Assembly: GCA_003952965.2 (NCBI GenBank) | Contig: CM025855.1 | Span: 29,850,835 to 29,914,834, forward strand | Direction of reading: 5' to 3' | Length of the DNA stretch: 64,000 bases | Origin: Morella rubra | Lineage: Eukaryota > Streptophyta > Magnoliopsida > Fagales > Myricaceae | Part shown: positions 24,143 through 36,306 of the stretch, piece after piece | Layout: each line of letters opens with the position of its first letter | How positions within the stretch are numbered: the stretch's first letter is position 1 | Notes under the pieces: model-generated | Seen by the model: the letters and a program-made list of their open reading frames with translations, nothing else | The model's database searches: none | What the model was told of the DNA's origin: nothing | Program-made: the position numbers and the translations under genes

Positions 24143-27100
24143 GCTCTTTTCAGCTTAGAAGTTGGAGCTGTGACTGTACGCCTTTTCCAAGAGAAACATT
24201 TTAGAATTGAATGGAGAGTTTTAGGTCCCAAAATGGGAAATTTTCCTTCTCCTCCTCCGAGAAACTGTCCTAAATAGTCTTGGTTACAGTTTTACAAGAG
24301 ATAAGACAGAGGAAGGGTGTCCTTTCTAAAAGGTTTGAGGAGGTAAGATCACAAGGGTACAGTGGTAGGTCTGAGTACTCCCGTGCCCTGCTCACATGTT
24401 ATGTGAGAGCTTCTTCTGAACATAATTGATGGCCGATATATACTGAAAAAACTTTGAACTCGTCGTTTTGTGTATGCCAACAGACATGTTTAAGCAGGGG
24501 ACGGTTCAATGCCAAAGCCACCTATTGAAACAAAACGAAATAAAATCTTCCAAAAAAATAACATTAAAAAGCCCCCTCAAGAAAATAAAAGGTACTAATT
24601 AAGTACATTTTTTAATTAATGATCCCAAGTCAACTAATTACGGTGAGAATTACAACTGTTATGATGTGCAATTAAGGAAACGAAATATGATTAAATGAAG
24701 ATCAAGGGACGGTATCTGTAAGGGCGAGTGTGTAGTCAATAAAAAATATAGGTATTAGATTAAGATCAAGAGAGGCATCGTAAAATTCATAATTTTTATT
24801 TCTCTCTCCTTTCCATATTTGATAACGTATACATTTCTCGTAGAATATTATTGACAATATGTCTAACAGCTGTTTTTGCATGAATTCTCCTCTGTTCCAT
24901 TCTCATTTGCTTAACTGCCAGGCAACTGCGTGCAAAACGCATTCGCCTGAATGATTTATATTCCTTCTTGATATAAAGGAATGGTATCTTCTTCATCGTT
25001 CATTTGTCTTTATCGATCTCTGCCAAATCTGCAGGCTCCATTAGTTTTGCTGGGAATTTGGAGAGCAGCTAAACTTGCGTTTCCAAACAAGGACTCGTCA
25101 GGTTTTAGATAATGTATTTTCGAGGGTCTCTGTTTCATGTCAGATAACAGGTAGCTTTACTGGCGATAAGACCCTTTGGTAAACAAGGACCTAACTGTGT
25201 CTGTGTCTATATATTAGAGGTGCCGTGTGGGCTTGAAAGCGCACCAGTTTTGTGTTATATATAATTGAACTAAACAACCGTGGACTCCCTTATGGACGGT
25301 GAATGATTGAAATGTTATGCAGACAACGAATGGACAGTGACCTTCGTGTAGGGATGGTCATGGTGGCTTTCCTTAAGGGAAGAGGTCGCTTCGCTTACAA
25401 GCGTAGGCCTGCATTGCGTAGCCTGTGTGCCCCGCAGTGCAGTGCCCATATGGCGTGAGAGCTTTCACGACTCAAATTTCTCATGCGTGCAGGTGTAAGG
25501 GGGACCATGTTTAGACTACGTGGTTCATGATTTTTGGACCTGCTTTCTGTACAGGCTATAGACAGTATCTTGCTTCCTAGACATCCCCCAAAAGCTCATG
25601 ATTTAACTAACATTGCCAGATTATGGTGGAATCATACTAAGAAGTGCTCCACTCTTCCATTTTTTTATGAATTTTATTGTACTTTCCAACTTTATATTTT
25701 GCTTTAGATTTTTTGTCACCGTTGTTTCTGCGAACATCATTCTATTTGTTATTTTAAAAAAAAAAATCAGTCTCATTTGTTAAACAAAAATTCTTATAAA
25801 TTTTTACAAGAAAAATTAGCTTTTTAATCACTAGGTTTTAGCTACTTTTCATTTTTAGTCTTAAAATTTAATGAGTCAAAATTTTAATCATTGAATTTTT
25901 ATCCTATTTAAATATTAGTCCTTCCGTCATCTTCTATCATCTTAATTAACGAAATAATTTTCTACATCAATTTCAATTTAACATGTCACTCTTCATTTCC
26001 ACGTTAGACTTCACCATCTAACGAGATTTTTTAAACGAATTATAGCTTTCCATTTAATTGAAACTCTGCGTTTTGTTGGATAGTGACTTAAAGCCTCAGC
26101 CTTGACAATCGAAGACCCTTCCCTTTTGGGAAAAGATTCGGGCCAAAGAAATTAAGTTAAAAGGTGTGCAAAGGAAGGGCTGTTATTTAAAAAGTTACAT
26201 ACGATGGTCTCAGAATCCCCCACGTCATTTAGGTACCGTTTGTTTTCCTAATATTTTGGGGCATAAAAATTTCTAGCAAAACAAATACACTTCAAAATTT
26301 TTAACTTTTACACATACATACTTCACTTTTCACAAACCCCAATAAATTTTAATAAAGTAAAAATTTAAAATTTTAAAATATTCTCCAAAATTTTGGCAAA
26401 CAAACACCCCCTTAATGAGTTTGAAGACCAAAATCACGGCTCGGCTCCGCTTAGTTGAAGCCAAGCTAATTTTTATCACTTTTTATGGCCCTTCTTCCCC
26501 AACGCGACTCATCTTTCCCCTCTCCCGCATTTGTTCTTTTCTTCTCATTTCTCTAAATTTAACTCTACAATCACAGTACAGAAAAGAAGAAGAGAGCAGG
26601 CGAGAGAAAGAGAGAGTAAAACTGTGGAACCCAAACCCAGTCAAGAACGCGTGAGGGAAAAAGCACTTCGCTTGACATCGCCGCTATTTCCCTCTGCTTT
26701 GTTCAGCCCATCCTCGAATGTTCAACAAGGATATTGGTGCGGCGGTGCCTTTAGGGAGTTGAAAATATAGGTCTTCTGCAACTTTGCTGTCACTCTCTTG
26801 TTGTTGGTGCCTTCAGGGAGTTGAAACACTTCGTGTTTGTCTTGCCCTGGTTGTCAAACCAGCTCGACAGCAATTCTGAAATTTTGTTGTTGGAATATCT
26901 TTGATTGTAATTAGAATAATCTGTACTTAGGATTCTTCAATGTATCTTCAATTCTGTAACACCTTTGTAGCACTGCACTGCACACCATATGCTCGGTATA
27001 AGGCCCAACAAAAGGGAAAGGAAAACTCAAGAATCCAAGAAGTTTTCTCACAGCTTGCTCTGCTTTTTATTAAGACCCTTTTTTCATGTGAAGATGGAAT

Positions 27101-27670
27101 ATTTTGAATTGGAATAGTATAAAATGTAAATGGTGACATATGTACGGAAACAAGTACATTGGACTAATTCATTAAGATTTTATTTATAAATAAAATATAC
27201 CAAACACAAGTCAAACTGCTTCAAACGTAGTTGGCCTGTCTCTGTTTACAAAGAAACTGCAGAGCCCAAATTACAAAAGCCAGAGATCCAAATTACAGAA
27301 ACTGTGAAAAACAAAAATCTCAGCCTAGAATTTCAAGTCCATTACAAAAAAACTCTGCAATTGGAACTTTCTTCATTAGCTCAATCTTGGTCACAAGATT
27401 GGACTCCACTACAACATCAACATTCTCAGAATGCAAGTTTCTCCCCAATCCATCCTTCTCATTCACCGACTCAAAATCTACAATTCTTCCTTCAATACTA
27501 TATACTGGAGGAGGCCATTGCTGTGGGAGTCGACCTTTGTGCTTTTACCAACTTATTCATCATCGTCGTCTGTTGCAGCAGCTTAAAGCTGACATTCAGC
27601 AGATTCTGATCCTGATCCTGATCCTGCTGATGGAAAGAGAATGGCTTTGCTTGCTTCTGATGAGAATTAC
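24143..27670. other. Intergenic; no gene recognised
   Basis: Mostly AT-rich. It contains the MITE at 26228-26415. A 66-codon minus-strand ORF at 24796-24996 is very basic (many Arg and Lys), with no family I recognise. A C/T-rich stretch at 26480-26560 and the ORFs around it (26415-26770) may be a leader of an undetected gene, but no exon chain could be followed. Confidence 0.45.
26228..26415. mobile_element. MITE of the TTAAGGGGGTGTTTG type
   Basis: A non-coding element of about 190 bp with inverted ends: the left runs TTTAGGTACCGTTTGTTTTC, and the right read on the minus strand runs TTAAGGGGGTGTTTGTTTGC. The interior is rich in AAAATTTT. It resembles the element at 50364-50553. Confidence 0.55.
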
Positions 27671-27905
27671 CTCTCCGGAAAAGTTCAAGGCCCTGGGTTA
27701 GATTAGGGGGGCGAACATGAACCGAGGAAAGAAAAGATGCCAAAAGTGCACGTAATGCTGCAAGCTGAAAATCTACCCAACTTGCACTTGATTCATTGGG
27801 CTCGACAATCTCAGTGGCCCATCCATGTTCTAGAGAATTTCTTGCCGTGTTTATCAAAAGAAGATCAACATTTGATCGCCAGCATGCAGATCTCAAAGCA
27901 CCACC
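27671..27905 (-). CDS. Isolated coding exon, unassigned (possibly PELP1/RIX1-like, partial)
   Basis: On the minus strand an open frame of about 78 codons is flanked by a good acceptor (TTTCTGCAG|GGTGG) and a good donor (AGAG|GTAATT). It is protein-like, with amphipathic helices: GALRSACWRSNVDLLLINTA and FQLAALRALLASFL, then a basic turn ending LELFRRG. This resembles a helical-repeat segment. From memory I associate it with plant proteins related to PELP1 (pre-rRNA processing), but this is a weak recollection, not a demonstrated match. I could not find convincing partner exons: the reading past the donor is low-complexity (Gln/Asp repeats) and ends at 27498. It may be a fragment or an exon of a gene whose other exons I missed between 27.9 and 30.6 kb. 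Confidence 0.4.
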
Positions 27906-30885
27906 CTGCAGAAACCACAGAAATTTTAGCACTCATTAGTATTCATTCAATGAGTCTAAAGGATAGGACCGCTCTATTTATTTTTCCTCATTCACAGAAC
28001 ACAGACAACCTCAAAGATTTTCCATTTCTTATGGTAGAATATAAATGAACAATTATTTAGGTGACATGCAGTGGACATTCGAGCTAAAGAATTAAAGGGT
28101 GGAGCAGCAAAGAATTACAGGCAATCACAGTTACATTAGTACTATCTTCTTCGAGTAAAAACAATAGTATTAGAAAGAGAGGAAAACCTGTACACACAGG
28201 CTGCATATGGAAAATTATCCCTAAAGAGAATCACAATCCAAGGTTCAAAAGACATCAACAAAGTCTACAGGGGAAGGATATAAACTACCAAAAACAGCAG
28301 ACACCTCATACAATTAATGCCACAATAAAGATTTTATCTCAAAAATAGAAACTGCCATCTGGATATCTTTCCCTCATATTGTCCACATACTCAGCACTAT
28401 GTTAAAAGCTCTAGGTAACATCACATCAACAAAGGGGAAATATAGTGTGCCACTGCTAAATTCATTCCAATGAAATGATAAATAAGGAAACAGAAAGGAT
28501 CAAGGCCATGGGATGGGACAAAATATTGTGATCAACCACCAACAAGTTTTGAATTTCCAGGAAATAGGATTACATTCTTAAACAAGGTCCTAGAAAGTGG
28601 CATCCAAAAGTAAATAATAACCGAGGATCTTCCTCTGATGCTCTTATTGTATGGGCGACCTATTGCATGATTATTCTTCAAAGAATGATGATATGCATAT
28701 TCAATCTGGATGCCCATTACAACTTGCGATATGTTTGCGAAGCATCTGGTCATGGCAGGAGACTCACTGCTTGTCATTGAAGCCCTATCGGATATTGACA
28801 ACCCAACGGACTGGAAGACACAAAAAAATAAGAAGATTGGATAACTCTTCAGCAATGGGCCGTGACTGCAGACTTCTGCAAGCACATTCCCTTTCCCCCT
28901 TTTTCAATCTATTTGGAAATTTGATGGGTCTGACCCACCTTCAACAGTGCTCAGATCTCCACATGTACATGCAGTAAACTAAAGAAATATGAATTGGAAG
29001 GATCAGTAAAGCTTGCAGACATGAATGGACTCAGCAAAATTGCAAAAACAAAAAACACAAGATTACGAACAATTCAAAGTGAAGATATCTTAAACGTATT
29101 TGGAAATGGACAGAGGCACCCCAAATTAGGAAAAAGATAAGGATAAAATGCTTTAAATAGCGGATTCAGGTCCTGATTAGCTTCAAACTGAATCCCAAAT
29201 CAAACTAGATGAATTCCTCTCCTCTTTTCGTGGGAAGTTCTCTATTTTCTATACAACAGCAACCTGTAAAATCATTGATGACAGATGATGATCCTTTGCA
29301 AGTCGTATACGAATCTTTTTGAATCCTATGTTTCTGTTTCTATTAATAAAAAGCACAAATTTCGAGTCGGAATTCAATGTCATTTTCCATCTCTTTAGCT
29401 ATCCAAAAATGAGGCAACAACTTATTGTAAGAAATAACTGACAAAACAGAAAATAGACAATCATGGGGGAGAAATATAAACAGAAAATTCTCATAGTTTG
29501 TGCAGAAAATAGGATTAACGGACAACAATCAACTCATCAAGCAAAGAAGTTGTGGACTTTATTATTCTGATAAGTAGAGAGAAACACGAATCCTAATATT
29601 GATGAAAAAAATAAGGACCAAAAACCAACAAAGCATTAGCCACAAGTTACAGGAAAATCAGGAATTTTATTGAATTCTCAATTCACAAAGACAAATTTGT
29701 ACAACTAGTGAGGCTCAAGAGTTACAATAAGCCTTGCAGCTTTCGTCCTGGGCAGCCACTCTCGTTCCTATCTCAGAAAGAAAGAATTATCAACAGACGC
29801 TAACCCTTTCCACCTTCTCTGCCAATCGGATACTTAGACGCAGTTCTCCTTGTTCTCAGATTCTATGGCCTCGCGGCCTCTGCCACCAGAGTAAATTTCT
29901 CAGTAAGGGTGGGTTCAAGGATAAACAGGTACAATTAATATCAATAATGTATAACCTACAATTTTTTTTCCCTGAATGACATTCAATAACTACGAGAATT
30001 TCAAACACAATGACATAAAATTGGCAAACACGAAAGCCGTCTATAGACTATAATCTAGAAACTGTACCTGAAAAGAGGGAGCATCCGGCTTATCTTCTGT
30101 CGTTGTATAACCATATGACCCATCGGTGCATTTCCAACAAAATATGTATGGGAAAAGCCACGCTAAAATATGTATGGGAAAAGCCACACTAAAATATGTG
30201 CGAGTCAAAATTCACTTTTGCCAGAGAGGTTTTTTGAGAAATTTGAAAGAATCGTGATAGATTTGGAATACCCTCCACATAACTGGAGGCAGGGGGCAAA
30301 TAATACGACAACAATGCAAGCAAAAGACTTTCTTCTCGTTCTTCCTGCGATTGTCGAGGACCCAACAGTGCAAACAAAATTTTCTCTTCTGCGGACCAAT
30401 GACCAGCTTTGTCTCCTGCGCATAGCTGTGAAATGAAGGAGAAAATGGGAGAGAAGAAAAACGGGGAAGACGAAGAAGGGGGAGACGTGCTGGGGAAGAA
30501 AGGGGACGTGAGGCTTAGAAGAGGAGACAAAAAGAAATGGCTTGGCTTAGCCATATTCAAACTAAGCCGAGCCAAGCTTGGTTGAACTCATTAAATGAGG
30601 TGTCAAGATAAGAACGGTTGGATGGCATTTACCCAATCCTGACCGCTTCTTATCAGAAGAAGCTATCTTATGAGGGAATCTTTTCTCCTTCCGTTGTAAA
30701 AGCTTTTATCCCTTTCGTAAACCCTTAAACCCTACCCTAGACTGCTGCGACGGGATAGATCTCCAGTGGTTTCTGATTTTTTTCTCCAGCGGTTGTTGAT
30801 GCCAATGACAGAAAACAGGTTCGCCCATTCTTTTTTTTTTTTTTTTTTGTGGAAGATCTAAAACCTGTCTTCATGCTTTTTTTGG
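27906..30885. other. Region with no followable gene
   Basis: Several medium ORFs occur (28532-28885 minus, 28651-28977 plus, 29734-29979 plus, 30189-30575 minus), but none shows a recognisable domain. Short duplicated words occur at 30143-30195, where the segment AAAATATGTATGGGAAAAGC is repeated. Upstream of the CRF ORF, 30640-30880 has leader-like pyrimidine stretches. Confidence 0.4.
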
Positions 30886-31248
30886 ATGTCACCGTGTAGT
30901 TTTTTTGGATGTCACCATGTAGTCGTGAAGTTTGCAGCCAAACAGTTTCCGGTGCCCAGTGCCGAGAGACCAAAAATCGTTCGAATCTCTGTCACGGACG
31001 TTGATGCTACTGACTCGTCAAGCGACGAAGAGGAAGCAGAAAAGCCAAATCATCAGTATCGAGTGAAAAGACTCGTTAACGAGATCAGAATAGAAGATTT
31101 CTCACGTTTCTCAGCATTAAATGACGAGCCACATAATGTAAAGCCGAAATCGAGGAATAAGCAGCACAAAATCCAAAAGAATAATGGGGCGATAGCGCAG
31201 CAGCAGTGTGTTCCAGTCGTGGCTGCTTTCGCTTGTCAAAGCATTTGA
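30886..31248 (+). CDS. CRF-domain protein lacking an AP2/ERF domain
   Basis: An open frame of 120 codons. Residues about 15-75 match the N-terminal CRF domain that marks cytokinin response factors (group VI/VI-L ERF transcription factors): VKFAAKQFP, then PKIVRISVTDVDATDSSSDE, then YRVKRLVNEIRIE. In that family a DNA-binding AP2 domain follows. Here the frame instead runs through a basic segment (KPKSRNKQHKIQKN) and stops after AFACQSI. No AP2-like sequence is visible downstream to 31550. The start is uncertain: a 22-bp tandem repeat at 30880-30922 supplies the in-frame ATG at 30886. The ORF is either a truncated pseudogene or a short protein that keeps only the CRF domain, which in the family mediates protein-protein contacts. 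I favour a truncated gene copy, but the open frame is undamaged. Confidence 0.6.
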   Translation: MSPCSFFGCHHVVVKFAAKQFPVPSAERPKIVRISVTDVDATDSSSDEEEAEKPNHQYRVKRLVNEIRIEDFSRFSALNDEPHNVKPKSRNKQHKIQKNNGAIAQQQCVPVVAAFACQSI

Positions 31249-32831
31249 CTCTGTTCATGCTGTCTATGAAGGTTTATGCAGCCTCAAACAGGTTGGATTT
31301 CTTGCCAAAATTTTAAGCTATTAGTCAGTGAGTTTTTTGGGTCATGTTTTATCCAGGGAAGTTTTCTTCTCTTTTTTTTTCGGTTGGTGAGAAAAACGAA
31401 GGTAAACCAAGAATTAAAAACGTATTATGTATGTTTACTTTCCATGTTCTGTTTTGTTCGAAGAAAATAAGAAAGATAGTTCAACCATGTCAAACGGTTG
31501 AACCAAGAATCAAACATTGTAGTTTTTTCTGCATTTTCTCAGCCACCTAAAATGGAACAATATTGTTAATTAGTGGAGAGTTCGGTTGCATATGTTGCAG
31601 GTGGATCTCAAGCGTAAGATTTGCAGAGGTACCTCTGAGCGGAAAATCCTAGTTCGGGAAGCAAATTCTTACTCTGCTGCAATTTATAGTCGGAACTACA
31701 CGGAGCCACCATAAAATCCTGTCATCAACGTCGGTGGCTAAGTACTGTGCTAAAAAACTGTCCAAGGATTGTTGGGTTCTTGCCGTTAACAATGGGAAAG
31801 TTGTGCTTAACAGAGAAGGTTCTCCGATTTGGTTCTTCGGCTTGTATTCTGCAAATTATGAGTGATAAATTTGTAGCGAGGGGTTTTGATATCAGTATGT
31901 GCTTTGTTTCTGATCTCTGTAATTTAAATTTCTAAGAGGACATGGATTTCTTAATCCAAATGTTCCCGATTTGGAGATATTTCCATCTCTCCTGTTGTTT
32001 TTTTCTCAAGGCCTAATAGAACAAAACGCAGAGTTTCAATGAAATGGACAGCTACAGCCTACAGTTGGTTTAAGAAATCTCATTCAAATGGGGGAGGCTA
32101 ACGTGGAAATTCAAATGGGAGAGGCTGATGTGAAAATGAAGGGTGACGTGTCTAATTAAAGTTAATGTGGAAAATTATTTCGTTGGTTAGGTGAGGAAGG
32201 ATAATGGAAGTATTAATATTTAAATCGGATGAAAACGCAAGAAAATTCTATGTTTGGATAGTATTTCAAAACGTTTTCAAACACTTCTCATACTCACTTT
32301 TTTATCAATTCCAATAACTCTCACCAATCTTAATAACTTTTTATAAATTTCAACAACTTTTAACACACTTTTCACTTATTCTAAGAAAATCTACACTATT
32401 TTCAAAAGAATACAAATATAAAAAATTGTTTTGAAATCAAAACCAAACATAATTTGAGAAACTCTTATTCATGATTCATTGTCAACAATCGTACAAATTG
32501 GGAAAATGCTTCCCATTGTAGAGCCCAAAGTTAAGTAGTCTCATAAAGCTTTGGCACCTGCAATGGAGCAAGCCGACCAGAGGCCACTAGAAATTGCGGA
32601 AAAGCCCATTTGGTCAAACGTTCTGCACTGCCCAACATCCAAATGAAACCGCTGAGCCCAAAAACTTTAGCAGCTGATCCGCTGGGGCCGAAATTAAGCA
32701 AAAATAATACCTGCCTGACATAAAACAAAGGCGAAACAAGCCGATACAGATTGCGGGATGTCACCGATCATAAAAAGCTCATCAGTCCTCTTAATTCTCC
32801 TCCCCCCCCCCCCAAAAATATTTAGCGACTG
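31249..32831. other. Intergenic; no gene recognised
   Basis: No AP2 domain or other exon of the CRF ORF could be found here. The MITE at 32248-32451 lies in this stretch. A minus-strand ORF at 32531-32764, just beyond the MFS stop codon, is unrecognised and is probably within its 3' region. Confidence 0.5.
32248..32451. mobile_element. MITE with CTATGTTT ends, copy 2
   Basis: About 204 bp. The ends CTATGTTTGGAT and AACCAAACATA are inverted. The interior aligns with 7469-7676 throughout (TTTCAAAACGTTTTCAAA near the left, AAGAAAATCTACACTA near the right). Non-coding. Confidence 0.78.
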
Positions 32832-35800
32832 TCATCTGGCACTGGATGCTTCTAATAATTTCTCCGATTTCTTGGTGGCAGAAATCCTGGCGTAAACGGG
32901 CTTGCTTCTAATTGACAAGAAAATATCTAAAACAAACCCAATAACGCAAGCACCAGACATGACATAAAACACGATCCTGTAACAATGGGCTCCAACGCAG
33001 GTCGTGCCCCCATCGGCGGTGGTAGTAGCCTCCATATCGTATAGGTATCCGGCAAGAAGCCCAGAAAAGAGGAAGGACCCAAGGGGAAGATTGAGGATAA
33101 GGATGTTGTAGATGAGACCATAATACTTGAGACCAAACAGTTCAGAGGCGGTAGGGACTGTAATGGCTAGACGGACGCCATAGCAAATGCCAACCGTGAT
33201 TGAACCGATGTACAGGGAGCCAGGCACAGCCAAGGCCATAAGAACGTAACCAACAGCCATTACAATCTGAGAAGCTGCATTCCAAAGAGGCCTTGGCGTT
33301 GCAGCTTTCCTGTGGGCAAGAAAAACGAGCAAAAAGGTTCAATAAACAGTACGTTCAAAAGCAATATTCAGACCTGTAACATCAAGGACTAAGGGCTTGG
33401 AGCTGCTGGACCTACCATGACCTACAACGACTCGACTGCAAATACATCGAAGACTCTAAGACAAAACGTCCAACAATGCAAAAGATGACCGTATGTAAGC
33501 ATTCATGATAGTTAAGACTAAGGACAGAGACATCACTGTCAGGGACTTGTAGCTCTGGAAGATAGGAGTCGTTAATTTCTGCAGATATGAAGACGAGAGA
33601 CCATTTGCAGCACAAATTCACATCATAACAATTATTCCACCAAACAGGTTAGGTGTACCAAAATTTTCCGGCCGGTAAGGACGAATTTACTCATTCTTCT
33701 TCAGAAGAGGAAAATATCTGTGATCATATGGGTTGAACCCGCTAAACTATAAATAGTAGTACTAAAATGGTAAAGCAGTCAACTCTATGTAAGTTATTGA
33801 TATATCTCGAATCCTCTCCAATTTTTTTCAGCAAAAAAAAAAAATTTCTAATACAATTCGAGAAGGATAGACATGGACAATACCTTCTCTAACGGTTATA
33901 TCATAAAATTGCTACCTTAAAAGTATTTGCTTCTGGAAGGTAGAAGCTGAATTGAAGTCACCTAAATCTATTCAACCTTCCTAAGAATTTGGATCTAAGA
34001 GATCACTCCTAAATATACTCGTAGCACGATGCAAAAATAAATAAATATTTTTTTTAATAACTACAAAAATAAATATTTCTCTTCACAGAAAAAGGACAAA
34101 ATTCTTGATAATGGCCGGCTGAACAAAGGGCAGAGTGGTGGCCGGTGGGATAAGATTATTGAAATCATACCTCCTACATAAGCTGACAAAATAATTGACT
34201 TTCAATGCTACAAAGCAATAACTTTTCTACTTTGCTCCCGTAAGAGTGCTGATATATATTTAACCTGACGGCCGTGGAATCCCAACCACTAAATGTAATG
34301 CCGTTTAAGATGCCAGCTCCGTTATCTACCCAGAGAGGATAATTGAAGAAGGAATTAAATGGAAAAAATTCCTAAAAACTTCCCCACCAAGTATTTTGAA
34401 AGGATATGGATTAGATGGTAAAAATTAGAGAATTTTTGTAAGGTTATAAAGTTTGGCATCTTCGTATTTAACATAGAACAACGAGGAAATACTACACAAT
34501 TTTGCAGATTACTAGTACAATTATACTCGAAAGATTCGGATATTTCGTTCCAGCAGCACATCGATCAACGGGGAATGAAATACCCAGAATCTGGTTCCTA
34601 TGATGAAAACGAGACGACCACCAAAACTTAAATTTTGAGATCGCGGTTTCCCTTAGCATTATTTATTCAAATAACTTAGGCACGAAGAAAACATTCAGAC
34701 TCAATGTTCTAACAGATATAAACAAAATTAAAATATTAATGGGGAAAAAAACAGGAGAAGTAAGAGGGAACTTACGCGATGAAGTACTCCGAAACGCTAC
34801 CCGAAACAATCCGGCCGAAAAATCCCCAAATGCTGATGAGCGAAACGAAGATGGACACGTCGGAGTATCCTAGCGCCAACCCTATCTGCCCCATATTGTT
34901 CTGTACGGCCAAGCCCGTCCCCACCCCGCATAGAAACGACACAAACAAGACCCAGAAATCGACGGTCCTCAACGCCTCGAAAATCGTGTGCTCTTCCCCT
35001 ATCACCGGCAATTTCTTCTCCTTCTGCTCCTCCGTCTCAGCCACCACGACAGCATTCTTCTCCACCCCCACGTCATCGACCCCATCCTGACTCTCCGTAG
35101 CTCTCACCTCCTCGATCAACAACGGTTCGCGAACTTGCCCCTCTTCATCTTGTCTCCCTCCGGACCGGTTCTTGAAGAAGGAATAAACCGGGATTCCCAC
35201 CGGGGAGGCCAAGAGAACCAGCAGTATTGCCGCGAAGACCTGAGAGAAGAGGGTACTGGGGCTCGATATGAAGTCGTAGGCCAAGAGGTAGAGGGCGACT
35301 ACGACGGCGACGGTGTTGAAAATCCAGAAGTAGCGGCTCTCCTCCTTTTCATCCGCGGGGTTGGCGGTGGGAGGGACTTCGCGGAGGAAGAAAGCGGCGA
35401 TGACGCAGACACCTAAGGGGATGACGGAGAGCATGAAGAGGAAGGAGGCGGCGTCGTCGGAGAAGAGGGCAGCGCAGAAATCGGTGAAGATGGCGGTGCT
35501 GAGTCCTACGTAGCCTTTGAGGATCCCCGAGACTGGGCCCCGGTTCTTGCGGAAGTTCCGTATGCAGGTCACCAACACCGCCGTGTTCATCCACGTCGTG
35601 CTGTTGCCTCCCATGCACAGGAATATGCACATCTGTTGCAGCGCAAAAGAATTGCCAGCATCAGTTTTGATCTTTATGGTTTTGTCAATTCTGTTTTCGT
35701 TATACACAAGAAGAGAAAAAATAGGATATAAAAGAAAAGTAACTGTTGTCTTTCAGTTGATCTTTACAGCTTCAGCCGATTTTTGTACTTAATAAACAAG

Positions 35801-36306
35801 AAAACACAATTAGTAGTATTTGAGTTTCGAAGCTTTGGTTTTCCAGTTGCACCAGTCTCTTTTTGAGCGAATTCAATTCGAAATTCGGTTTCTTTTCCTA
35901 ATGCTACATTTTCTCAGCAACGAAACACAGTTAAAATTCATTGGTTTTCGTTTTCTTTTCTGGTGTTTACCTGCCAATAAGAAAGAGTAATCTTCTCACT
36001 GACAACAAGCCACTGAGCACCATACCCAATAAGCCCTTCGACCCCTCCAATAAGGAGAATCAACCAGGGGGGCAACTTATCGGACGCAAATCCAGCAAGA
36101 AGCCCAAAAGCCTTGCCCACATCCTTGGCCACGGATAGATAGTTCAGCTCAACCTGGGTGAGGTTCATAAGTGACTTTAGGGCATCGGAGTAGTTGGAGA
36201 AAGTGTAGTTGTTGCCGGAGATTGCTTGGACCCAGACGGCAGTCACGAAGCCAAGCCATTTGAGCGCGGTGACGGAGGCGGTGGGAGAGCGCTCGAAGAA
36301 GCCCAT
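32832..36306 (-). CDS. Nodulin-like / major facilitator superfamily transporter (NFD4-like)
   Basis: Three minus-strand exons, 36306-35971, 35632-34776 and 33309-32832, join to about 556 residues, normal for the family. Exon 1 starts MGFFERSP and opens the Nodulin-like domain (KWLGFVTAVWVQAISGNNYT; LSVAKDVGKAFGLLAGFASD). Exon 2 carries NSTTWMNTAVLVTCIRNF and the membrane helices that follow, then an acidic cytosolic loop (about residues 290-345) and the start of the second half (VDFWVLFVSFLCGVGTGL). Exon 3 holds GICYGVRLAITVPTASELFG and the last helices. About 12 membrane segments are expected. The substrate is unknown; relatives are described as plasma-membrane or organelle carriers. Both introns keep phase (after Q112, and inside an Ala codon at 34776/33309). 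A TATA-like TTTAAATATC lies at 36436-36445 on the minus strand. Confidence 0.92.

Noticed and set aside
24796..24996. Small basic ORF as a possible peptide gene
   Set aside because: It lacks the conserved C-terminal motif of DVL/ROT-type peptides, has no signal peptide, and matches no family I know.
35349..35630. Arg/His-rich minus-strand ORF overlapping the MFS exon
   Set aside because: A shifted frame of exon 2 of the MFS gene, whose own frame carries the membrane helices.
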